Positions 23,589-30,833 of a stretch of DNA of 32,006 bases are shown piece after piece. The notes under the pieces were generated by a model. It had not been told where the DNA came from. It saw nothing but the letters and a program-made list of their open reading frames with translations, and searched no databases. Source of the DNA: Thermoplasmata archaeon (GTDB lineage: Archaea > Thermoplasmatota > Thermoplasmata > Thermoplasmatales > Thermoplasmataceae); the NCBI GenBank assembly GCA_021809755.1, contig JAJZJZ010000014.1, positions 1 to 32,006 on the forward strand. Reading direction: 5' to 3'. Both the position numbers and the translations under genes were made by a program. How positions within the stretch are numbered: the first letter of the stretch is position 1; the number at the start of each line of letters is the position of its first letter.

Positions 23589-24854
23589 ATGGTTGAAGAT
23601 TCGGGGAAGTTTTTTACGCTTGACAGTTTTGATTTGAAGGGTAAAACCGTACTACTAAGACTTGATCTGAATTCACCCATACATCCAATTACTGGGGAAA
23701 TTCTAAGTGAATCCAGATTGAAATCACATATTAAAACAATCAACGATCTGAAGTTGTCCAAAGTGGTAATAATGGCTCATCAAAGCAGGCCAGGAAAGAG
23801 CGATTTTATACCATTAAAAGAGCATTCCAGAAGGCTTCAAAGGCTTGTAGGAAGGAAAATCACATTTGTGGATTCTCTTTTCAACAGCAATGCCATAAAT
23901 GAAATCTCCAAAATGAAAGATGGCGATATATTAATGCTTGAAAACACAAGATTTTATTCTGAAGATGTTTCTCTTGATACAACTGACTATGATGTTCTTG
24001 AATCTACCAATTTCGTCAGGAATCTTTCCCAGATCATTGACTACTTTGTTAACGATGCCTTCCCCGCTATTCACAGACCCCAAACAAGTCTCATAGGGTT
24101 TACGAGATTAGTGCCAAATCTTGCCGGGAGGCTCATAGAGAATGAAATCACGGCACTTGACAGGTTTCTGAAAGGCAATGAAAAACCTAAAATCGCCATT
24201 CTAGGCGGGGCCAAGATCGATGATTCAATCGCGGTTTCAAAATCTTTCCTTGAAAAGAATATTGTGAAGACAATTATTGCAGGGGGGGTCGTAGGAAATG
24301 CATTTTTAATGGCCAAAGGAGTAAACATAGGCAAAAAGAACAAGGATTTCATAATCAAGAATAATAAGAATCATGACAAGCTCATATCTATCTGTAAGGA
24401 GCTCCTTGAAAAATTCACGGACAGGATCATAATCCCGGTGGATTCAATACTAAACCCGTCTGGAAAGGTTTTGAATACTAGGGAAAGTGTTCCTGACGAT
24501 GAGATAATGGCAGATATAGGTCCAGAAACTGCCTCAATTTTTCGTGAAGCTATCGGTAAGGCCAAGGGAATTTTCATCAACGGACCTATGGGGATGTATG
24601 AAATTGCAGAATACGCAGGCGGAACACTGGATATATTCATGGCAGTGGCTGAAGCAAATGCTATCAAAATTGCAGGTGGAGGGCACACTATATCTGTCCT
24701 AGAATCACTGAAGGTAATGGATAAAGTTGATCATGTGTCAACGGGTGGCGGGGCACTCATAAGCTATTTATCCGGTGAGAAGATGCCAGTTCTTGAGGCT
24801 TTAAAACTAAGTTACAAGCAATTTTTTGAGGATGGTAAGATTGACAGAAAATGA
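23589..24854 (+). CDS. pgk: Phosphoglycerate kinase
   Basis: Cytosolic glycolytic/gluconeogenic enzyme converting 1,3-bisphosphoglycerate + ADP to 3-phosphoglycerate + ATP. About 421 residues, close to the usual archaeal length. Family motifs: VLLRLDLNSPI (variant of the RVDLNVP signature), SQSRPG-like AHQSRPGKSDF, LENTRFYSED, VNDAFPAIHRPQTSLIG, KIAILGGAKIDDSI, FINGPMGMYEIA and AGGGHTISVLE, VSTGGGALISYL. Ala-His-Arg positions fit substrate binding. Two downstream genes, pfdA and ftsY, follow with overlap or minimal gaps, linking central metabolism to protein folding/targeting genes in one transcript. Confidence 0.96.
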   Translation: MVEDSGKFFTLDSFDLKGKTVLLRLDLNSPIHPITGEILSESRLKSHIKTINDLKLSKVVIMAHQSRPGKSDFIPLKEHSRRLQRLVGRKITFVDSLFNSNAINEISKMKDGDILMLENTRFYSEDVSLDTTDYDVLESTNFVRNLSQIIDYFVNDAFPAIHRPQTSLIGFTRLVPNLAGRLIENEITALDRFLKGNEKPKIAILGGAKIDDSIAVSKSFLEKNIVKTIIAGGVVGNAFLMAKGVNIGKKNKDFIIKNNKNHDKLISICKELLEKFTDRIIIPVDSILNPSGKVLNTRESVPDDEIMADIGPETASIFREAIGKAKGIFINGPMGMYEIAEYAGGTLDIFMAVAEANAIKIAGGGHTISVLESLKVMDKVDHVSTGGGALISYLSGEKMPVLEALKLSYKQFFEDGKIDRK

Positions 24855-25254
24855 ACAGGAAATAACCCTTAGCCAGGAAATCCAATATTTGCAGAATGTT
24901 ATAGAATCAACCGACAGACAGATATCTGTCCTTTCAAAGGGGGCGGAAGATTATTTAAGAGCTCTATCAGTTCTTGAAGAATCCGCCATTGAAAGCTCCG
25001 GAGATGTGAGAATATCCATAGGAGGAGGCGTATTCGTCAAGGCAAGAATAGAGAGCAGCAAGCCCCTTATTATACCAATTGGTTCAGGAATTTTCATAGA
25101 GGAAACTCCAGAACAAACAAAAGAGAGGCTGAAGAAACTCATAAGTGACATTAACGGCACACTGGAAAACATGAATGCACAGAGAAAGGTTGCCATGTCT
25201 CAATACGAGCAGTTAATTTCCATGATGAAAGAAAACAGCGGAAAGAAGGAATGA
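24841..25254 (+). CDS. pfdA: Prefoldin alpha subunit
   Basis: About 137 residues, with N- and C-terminal coiled-coil helices (about 3-45 and 90-133) around a beta-hairpin core (DVRISIGGGVFVKARI, LIIPIGSGIFIEETPEQ), the archaeal prefoldin alpha layout. The hexamer with beta subunits captures unfolded proteins and hands them to the thermosome. The start is ambiguous: TTG 24841 has GAGG nine bases upstream and reads MTENEQEIT; ATG 24832 and TTG 24826 are in frame. All lie inside the pgk 3' end, so translation is coupled. Confidence 0.9.
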   Translation: MTENEQEITLSQEIQYLQNVIESTDRQISVLSKGAEDYLRALSVLEESAIESSGDVRISIGGGVFVKARIESSKPLIIPIGSGIFIEETPEQTKERLKKLISDINGTLENMNAQRKVAMSQYEQLISMMKENSGKKE

Positions 25255-25258
25255 TCTC

Positions 25259-26158
25259 GTGTTTAAGGGATTGAAGAATAAGTTTTCCAACATATTTGGC
25301 GGTGAAAGCGAAACCGAAATAAGGGGATCAACTTTTATTCAGAATGTGTATGAGGCACTTCTGGAATCAGATGTTTCTCTGGAAGCCACTGAAAAAATTT
25401 CTCAGGTTCTGGCAAAAAAAATTCAGGACCCGAAGAAAAAGTATTCAAGGGAGATGCTGAAAAAAAACCTGTATGATACAGTTTTTGAATTTCTACAGGG
25501 AGTAACTGCCGATACTTGGGGCATGCTTCAGGGAAACTCACCATTCAAGATATTATTTCTTGGAATCAATGGCACAGGCAAAACAACAACCATAGCAAAG
25601 ATGGCAAGATTCCTTATTGAAAGAAACAGACGGGTTGTTCTGGCGGCTTCTGATACATTCAGAGCAGGGGCCATTGATCAACTCAGTTATCAGGGAGAAA
25701 GGGTTGGGGTAAAGGTTATAAAACACCAGCCGGGAAGTGATCCATCCGCAGTGGCATATGATGCAATTGAACACGCAAGATCAAGAGGAATAGATTATGT
25801 TCTCATAGACACGGCAGGACGTATGCAGAATAACATAAATCTCAGGGAAGAGATGAAAAAGATTAAGAGAGTTACACAACCTGATCTGACAATCCTAGTA
25901 ATAGATTCAATGGCTGCAAACGATGTAATGGAACAGTCAAAGACATTTTCACGGGAAATTGGTTTCGACGGGCTTATTGTTACCAAACTCGATACTGATG
26001 CAAGGGGAGGATCCATACTCACAATATCTTCAGAATTAAAAAAGCCAATATTGTTCATAGGAACCGGCCAAAATCCCGAAGACCTAATGGAATTCTCTCC
26101 TCAATGGGTAATAAAAAAGATGCTCCCTGAAGAGCTTTTACCATCATCTCAGACCTGA
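25259..26158 (+). CDS. ftsY: Signal recognition particle receptor FtsY
   Basis: 299 residues, GTG start four bases after the pfdA stop with AAGGA upstream. N domain about 1-90; G domain with P-loop GINGTGKTTT (102-111), ASDTFRAGAIDQL (130-142), DTAGRM (184-189), TKLDTDARGG (about 237-246) and FIGTGQNPEDLMEF near the end. The acidic A domain of bacterial FtsY is almost absent, common in archaea. It docks SRP54-bound ribosomes at the membrane. The prefoldin-FtsY order is known from archaeal genomes. Its last 15 bases overlap the convergent XRE regulator. Confidence 0.95.
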   Translation: MFKGLKNKFSNIFGGESETEIRGSTFIQNVYEALLESDVSLEATEKISQVLAKKIQDPKKKYSREMLKKNLYDTVFEFLQGVTADTWGMLQGNSPFKILFLGINGTGKTTTIAKMARFLIERNRRVVLAASDTFRAGAIDQLSYQGERVGVKVIKHQPGSDPSAVAYDAIEHARSRGIDYVLIDTAGRMQNNINLREEMKKIKRVTQPDLTILVIDSMAANDVMEQSKTFSREIGFDGLIVTKLDTDARGGSILTISSELKKPILFIGTGQNPEDLMEFSPQWVIKKMLPEELLPSSQT

Positions 26159-26818
26159 GATCGCTCTACAAACTTCCTTAACCGGCATCTCTGTTGTAAT
26201 AAGTGGAATATTTTCAATTTCGGCAAGTTTTACTGCAAGTTCATCGACGCGATCGGCCTGAATATATACTACTGCTGCAGGCTTTAGGGGATGAACCCTA
26301 ATAGCAATCATTGGGCTTCTGCCCAGTTTAACGTCTGTGAAAAATATTGCCCTCTGGCTTGACCAGCCATAAAGAAGGCTATATTCAGAATATGAAAATG
26401 ATAGTATGGCTTTTATGCCGTCAACAACAGTATATCCATGGACATACCTATCAATCCCTTTTTTTGAGTGCACCACACCATCAATGGCCTTCACCATTCT
26501 AGAAAGATGTACATCATGATCATAGTCGCTAATGTCTATGAGCGCTTCGTAAGGAACGCCGCTATTATACCTCCTGAGAATGATTCCTCCCCTATCTCTG
26601 TCTATCTCAATCAAGGCAAAAACAAATTTCTTAATTGTAGCTATTCCCGGAGACTTTCTTCTTCCTGATTCATAATCACTTATCATTGAAGGGGAAATGT
26701 CCATGGCTCTTGAGAGATCTACTTTTGCCACCTGGAATTCCTCTCTCCATTTTCTCATTGTTTCTCCAGGATTCTCAGATATGGCTATCTCTCCTGCAAC
26801 CTTCTCCTCCAGATTCAT
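26144..26818 (-). CDS. Archaeal XRE-type transcriptional regulator (COG1709-like)
   Basis: 224 residues from ATG 26818 (MNLEEKVAGEIAISENPGET); the frame extends to 26866 without conservation. Residues about 20-75 are a Cro/C1-type HTH: MRKWREEFQVAKVDLSRAMD, ISPSMISDYESGRRKSPG. The C-terminal domain (from about residue 100) is a conserved archaeal ligand-binding-like region with AILSFSYSEYSLLYGWSSQR and RVHPLKPAAVVYIQADRVDE. This domain pair corresponds to predicted archaeal regulators often filed as COG1709. Target unknown. Convergent overlap with ftsY. Confidence 0.85.
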   Translation of the reverse strand: MNLEEKVAGEIAISENPGETMRKWREEFQVAKVDLSRAMDISPSMISDYESGRRKSPGIATIKKFVFALIEIDRDRGGIILRRYNSGVPYEALIDISDYDHDVHLSRMVKAIDGVVHSKKGIDRYVHGYTVVDGIKAILSFSYSEYSLLYGWSSQRAIFFTDVKLGRSPMIAIRVHPLKPAAVVYIQADRVDELAVKLAEIENIPLITTEMPVKEVCRAISGLR

Positions 26819-26989
26819 AGAATGCCATGTAAAGCGCAGATAAGAATTTGACGATTTCAAGTTCATTTTTTAGTATAGTGTGCGAAGCAGATTGAAAAGT
26901 CATACATAGCATTAGTTGACATAGTCTTGAGTTATGGCCACTTATCACTAAATACATTTAATATACTGAGGCAATACCTGAATTATATC

Positions 26990-27640
26990 ATGAATATTCC
27001 TATTCTATTGGCTGCAATGGGCATAACTCTTTTGGAAATGTCAGAAGCGTCAGCTGTTGGCATTGCACTCTATGCAGAGCAAAAAGAAATATCGATATTC
27101 CTTGCAATAGGGCTAAGCTCTGCAATAGTACTGAGTATTACTGCCATAGCAGGAGATCTTCTTTTATTTTTTCCAATATTTTATGTAAGGTTAATTTCAG
27201 CAACGCTACTTCTTTATTTTGGAATAAGACTCTTTTTCAGTGCAAGAAGGTCTGTCAAATTTCAAAAATATGGACCTCCTAAAAATTCTCATGAGGAGTC
27301 GGGAAAAAACAGCTTGTTGGTAACAGCTTTCTCTGTTGGTGCCGTTGAATCATTTGAAGCAGCAATAGTTCTGGTGGCTCTTTTCCCACAATCCTATAAT
27401 TCGACTCTGGAAGGTTTATTTGCAGGTGTTGCAATAGTTGTAGTTGCAGCATATATATTGAGATCTCAGGTGAGAAAGATTAAGCAGGCAATCATGAAGA
27501 TTCTGGTTTCATCGCTTCTTCTGACATTCTCCATCTTCTGGTACCTTGAAAGTGTCACAACCACATTGGACATCTATCTAATACCTATCTTTGCAGTTGT
27601 ATTTTTAACTGTTAATTATGTGGCAAGAAGAGGCGTTTGA
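26990..27640 (+). CDS. COG4280-like membrane protein with duplicated ExxE motif
   Basis: 216 residues with about six to seven hydrophobic helices in two similar halves. Each half contains an acidic motif in a helix: LLEMSEASAVGIALY near the N-terminus and GAVESFEAAIVLVAL in the middle, i.e. E-x-x-E inside the membrane. This is the layout of small cation transporters such as the UPF0016/GDT1 or COG4280 proteins; metal export or uptake is a guess. ATG 26990 is preferred, with a TATA-like TTTAATATAC about 25 bp upstream; a start at 26927 would add 21 residues. Confidence 0.72.
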   Translation: MNIPILLAAMGITLLEMSEASAVGIALYAEQKEISIFLAIGLSSAIVLSITAIAGDLLLFFPIFYVRLISATLLLYFGIRLFFSARRSVKFQKYGPPKNSHEESGKNSLLVTAFSVGAVESFEAAIVLVALFPQSYNSTLEGLFAGVAIVVVAAYILRSQVRKIKQAIMKILVSSLLLTFSIFWYLESVTTTLDIYLIPIFAVVFLTVNYVARRGV

Positions 27641-27648
27641 AAGGTTGA

Positions 27649-28245
27649 TCACATCTCCTTTTCAAAATCCAAAACTGCGGCAAAAATGATTGCCTGTAAC
27701 CCCATTTTTTTATCGTAAAGTTTTATGGGCCAGACATCCCTTACAGCAACTATTTTGTGTCTGATCTTTGCAATTTCTTTACCGTCAGAGCCAACTATGA
27801 GATATTTTCTTCGCATCACATTTCCCTCAACTGTCATGACAGGATCGTCACTATCGCTTTTAGTCCATCTTGCCTTTATTCCTCCTATGAGAAAACTTCT
27901 TTTAAGCAATATTTTTCCAATTATAGTTCCAGTTTCAGGTTCGACGACCTCAAAAGATGTCTTCCAAGAGCCAGCATATTTTTTAACCTCCAGAGCAAGT
28001 TCATCCTGATTATCCTTAATCTTGTACGTATATTTCATGGATCTTCCTATCCATTTTCCCCCATACTGGCTAATAGATTCGCCACCAAGATTTTGACCCC
28101 AACTGAGGTGCACGGAACAAATATTGTTTTTATCTTTATCCATAACATTATAATGCTTTCCTAGAGCCACTATTTTTTTCTTCATTAGAATTTCTTCTTT
28201 ACCATTTAATTCTGCTGTAATTGAGTTAAGTGCATTTTGTGACAT
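27649..28245 (-). CDS. LURP-one-related (Tubby-like barrel) protein
   Basis: 198 residues. The C-terminal 150 residues show the repeating strand pattern of LURP-one/Tubby C-like proteins: GGIKARWTKSDSDDPVMTVE, GNVMRRKYLIVGSDGKEIAK, IRHKIVAVRDVWPIKLYD, and the final hydrophobic helix LQAIIFAAVLDFEKE, which lies in the barrel centre in this fold. Relatives include phospholipid-scramblase-like proteins; function in archaea is unknown. TTTATATATAAA (about 28264-28275) is 25 bp before ATG 28245, giving a leaderless mRNA. It is convergent with the COG4280-like gene. Confidence 0.75.
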   Translation of the reverse strand: MSQNALNSITAELNGKEEILMKKKIVALGKHYNVMDKDKNNICSVHLSWGQNLGGESISQYGGKWIGRSMKYTYKIKDNQDELALEVKKYAGSWKTSFEVVEPETGTIIGKILLKRSFLIGGIKARWTKSDSDDPVMTVEGNVMRRKYLIVGSDGKEIAKIRHKIVAVRDVWPIKLYDKKMGLQAIIFAAVLDFEKEM

Positions 28246-28346
28246 CAGACTGTAATGATTTGGTTTATATATAAATATATTTTAGACCCATATCACGATA
28301 AGAAATACTATCCTTATCAGAGCTTTGCCCTATAAACGGTTTTTCA

Positions 28347-28733
28347 TTATAGTGATTCCCCTATATGCTCAAGTAACGGTCTTAAATCACTTCTTATAAG
28401 CTTCCCATTATCCGTTAGGGAATATGTTACCGTTTGATTCTCATCCCTTGAAATAAGGCCAAGAGATATGAGCTCTTTAAGTCTGGAAGATATTGCTGTT
28501 GCGCTTGAAAACGGTATATCTTTCAAAATTTCATTGAAGTTCTTTTTTCGAATATTATTGCCAAGCAATGCTAGTATGAGGATGGTGTACTTTTTACCAA
28601 GTACCTTCAAAATAGCCATCGAGGGGTCAATGCAAATAGTTTGATTTCCATACTCAATCATGCATGCCTTCATTCTATTGTTTATTCTTCTCTGCTCATT
28701 TCTATCTAATTCCCCCTCATTGGCAATTCCCAT
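28347..28733 (-). CDS. HxlR-family transcriptional regulator (second copy)
   Basis: 128 residues: an N-terminal polar extension of about 30 residues, then ICIDPSMAILKVLGKKYTIL, the helix-turn-helix FNEILKDIPFSSATAISSRL, and a wing closed by YSLTDNGKLIRSDLRPLLEH. Typical HxlR layout. Two N-terminal cysteines (C24, C34) may be redox sensors. It is divergent from the APC permease gene; the palindrome at 28825 lies between them, so it may control the permease and/or itself. Confidence 0.85.
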   Translation of the reverse strand: MGIANEGELDRNEQRRINNRMKACMIEYGNQTICIDPSMAILKVLGKKYTILILALLGNNIRKKNFNEILKDIPFSSATAISSRLKELISLGLISRDENQTVTYSLTDNGKLIRSDLRPLLEHIGESL

Positions 28734-28824
28734 ATGCTAACATGACAGGATTCTATATTTCTGTTTTCTATGCAAATAAAAATAGAACAAAGGTTTCATA
28801 TATTGATCAGATAAAAATAAATAC

Positions 28825-28841
28825 ATTAGTATCATACTAAT
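28825..28841. promoter_or_regulatory. Perfect palindrome upstream of the APC permease gene
   Basis: ATTAGTATCATACTAAT: 8-bp arms ATTAGTAT and ATACTAAT around a central C. It lies 34 bp before the permease ATG and about 90 bp before the divergent HxlR start, in an AT-rich region with TATA-like sequence. HxlR dimers bind such palindromes, so the neighbouring regulator is the first candidate. Confidence 0.55.
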
Positions 28842-28875
28842 TAAATATTCATGACACTAAGAGGTAATTCAAGCG

Positions 28876-30426
28876 ATGAATAACGACAAGACAAACTTCA
28901 GACTCAAGAGAGATCAGGTTGGTGTTTGGGGTGCGATTGCCGAAGAGATCTCAGCCATGGCCCCCGCATGTGACACAGTTGCATTTATGACATCTGCTGC
29001 TGCTTTTGCCTTCTTTCTAACGCCTCTGGCATTTCTCATTGCCACTGTTACAATGTTTCTGGAAGTGAACACTCTCTACCACCTTTCAAAAAGGCATGCA
29101 AGTGCAGGTGGTTATTATGGGTATATAGGCACGGCATTTGGACCAACTCCTGCAATAACGTCGGGGCTTCTATATGTTATGTATCAAATAGCGAGCACAG
29201 CTGCCATTCCAGTGTATGTTGGCGGGGTAGTTCTTCCAGGAGTTCTTTCATATTTTCTTCATATTTCTCTCCCCGCATGGATATGGATTCCTTTTATTCT
29301 GGTCTTTATCCTTGCACCAATCTCTCTGGCAATCCTCGGCATTCGCCCACAGATGAAATATATTAGAATTGCTGCATTCTTTGAGGTTATATTTCTTGCA
29401 GTTATGTCAGCCATAATTATTATTGAGGCTAAGGATAACACCCTCTCTGTTTTTGATCCATTCACAACAAATCCTGTATTTAATAGTGTGGGTGGCCCAC
29501 TAAGTGGACTGGGGCTTGGCATGATATTTGGCCTTACAAGTTTCATAGGTTATGGAGGTTCTGCACCTTTGGGGGAAGAGGCTGTGAACAGCCGGGCTAT
29601 AACAAAAAGCCTTGTTTTTGGTCTCATCATAGTGGGTATGGTACTGACTGAGGTTGCATATGCACTCACAGTTGGATGGGGGGTTTCACTTATGAGTGGC
29701 TTTGCACAGGCAAATATTCCGGGAATAATTGTTGCAACTATGTATACCGGAGTTGCAGGAGGTGTGATGTTATCTCTAGTTGCTTTCAACTCAGCATTTT
29801 CAGATTCGGTGGCCATGCAGTCCAATGCTGGGAGGGTATATTTTGCCATGGGCAGGGATGGGGTTTTACCTCACTATTTTGCTGAAATTCATGAGAAATA
29901 TGTGACTCCCCATAAAGCTTTAATTTTCATTGGAGCAATGGCATCTTTGCTAGCCATTGGAGGAACGGTGTTAATCAACGCTATGTTAGGGCAATCCTTC
30001 TTCAAAATATTCGATTCAAACACTTCAGATCCATTGGTTTATTCAACCTTGTCAAGCACATTCGATTTCCTCACAACACTTGCCCTGTTCGGGTTAATCA
30101 TTACTCATATTCTCCTAAACACAAGCGTCATGACACTGTTTTTAAGGCTCAAAGAAAAGCATTATGGAATTTTCACCTTCATTCATATAACGGAGCATTA
30201 TGTTCTACCAATAATTGCAACCATTATCTTCGTCTGGGTTCTATTTGAATCCTTGTACCCCCCGGTTTTTCCAATTTCAGAAGCAGTTATTGCCTCATTT
30301 GGATACCTAATATTTGCAATATTTTATGCAGTCAGGACCGTCAAAATAAAGCCTGATGTTGCTGCTAGGGCCGGAAAATCAGTAAATATAGTGGAGGAGG
30401 AAAAACTTGCAGAGCAGTTACATTAG
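28876..30426 (+). CDS. APC-family amino acid permease
   Basis: 516 residues with twelve or more hydrophobic helices. The first helix has the broken-helix pattern of the APC superfamily (GVWGAIAEEISAMAPACDTV), followed by HASAGGYYGYIGTAFGP, which includes the family's S-A-G-G-Y signature, and FIGYGGSAPLGEEAVNSRAI for helix 6. It should import amino acids or amines coupled to protons or sodium. GAGGT lies about eleven bases before the ATG. Its last bases overlap the small gene that follows, so the two are coupled. Confidence 0.9.
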   Translation: MNNDKTNFRLKRDQVGVWGAIAEEISAMAPACDTVAFMTSAAAFAFFLTPLAFLIATVTMFLEVNTLYHLSKRHASAGGYYGYIGTAFGPTPAITSGLLYVMYQIASTAAIPVYVGGVVLPGVLSYFLHISLPAWIWIPFILVFILAPISLAILGIRPQMKYIRIAAFFEVIFLAVMSAIIIIEAKDNTLSVFDPFTTNPVFNSVGGPLSGLGLGMIFGLTSFIGYGGSAPLGEEAVNSRAITKSLVFGLIIVGMVLTEVAYALTVGWGVSLMSGFAQANIPGIIVATMYTGVAGGVMLSLVAFNSAFSDSVAMQSNAGRVYFAMGRDGVLPHYFAEIHEKYVTPHKALIFIGAMASLLAIGGTVLINAMLGQSFFKIFDSNTSDPLVYSTLSSTFDFLTTLALFGLIITHILLNTSVMTLFLRLKEKHYGIFTFIHITEHYVLPIIATIIFVWVLFESLYPPVFPISEAVIASFGYLIFAIFYAVRTVKIKPDVAARAGKSVNIVEEEKLAEQLH

Positions 30427-30670
30427 ATTGGATCTTGCCATTTATGATGGAATGAGGGGCACATTAAAATTGACGGAGAAATCACTGGAATTTATCCCAA
30501 GAAAGGGTAAGGGGTTCACTATACCGGTCGAGAACATCAAGAAGCATTCATTCATAAAGACTGCTCTAACAACATCCACTCTTTATGTAAATGAAATTGA
30601 GATTACGGTATGCAGAGCACATCTATGGGCAGCAGATATTTCAAGCATTTTAAACTCAAAATCTCAATAA
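30407..30670 (+). CDS. Small PH/GRAM-like protein coupled to the APC permease
   Basis: 87 residues, TTG start 20 bases inside the permease gene with GGAGGAGG just upstream. Alternating strands (MRGTLKLTEKSLEFIPRKGK, GFTIPVENIKKHSFI, STLYVNEIEITVCRAH) and a terminal helix (HLWAADISSILN) are the pattern of a GRAM/PH-like domain. No catalytic residues visible. The tight overlap suggests a regulatory or accessory role for the permease. Family assignment is inference. Confidence 0.65.
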   Translation: MQSSYIRLDLAIYDGMRGTLKLTEKSLEFIPRKGKGFTIPVENIKKHSFIKTALTTSTLYVNEIEITVCRAHLWAADISSILNSKSQ

Positions 30671-30804
30671 CACAAAAAATTTCTTATAAAATTCAACTCT
30701 CCTTATCTGCTCTTTTCTGATTTATTTTAGAAATAATAATCACAGATCGTGTGAAAAGCCATCCTTAAAGCATCGATCTCTTAAAAGAATAGACTTGCGG
30801 AAAA

Positions 30805-30812
30805 TATATAAG
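30805..30812 (+). promoter_or_regulatory. TATA box of acs
   Basis: AAAATATATAAGAG with TATATAAG at 30805-30812 lies about 26 bp before ATG 30834. No ribosome site is present, so the acs transcript is probably leaderless. Confidence 0.6.
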
Positions 30813-30833
30813 AGCCATTTCATAAACATAGTT

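Noticed and set aside
27725-28164. Two overlapping plus-strand frames opposite the LURP-one-like gene
   Set aside because: The minus-strand product has a coherent fold pattern, promoter and start; the opposite frames have none.
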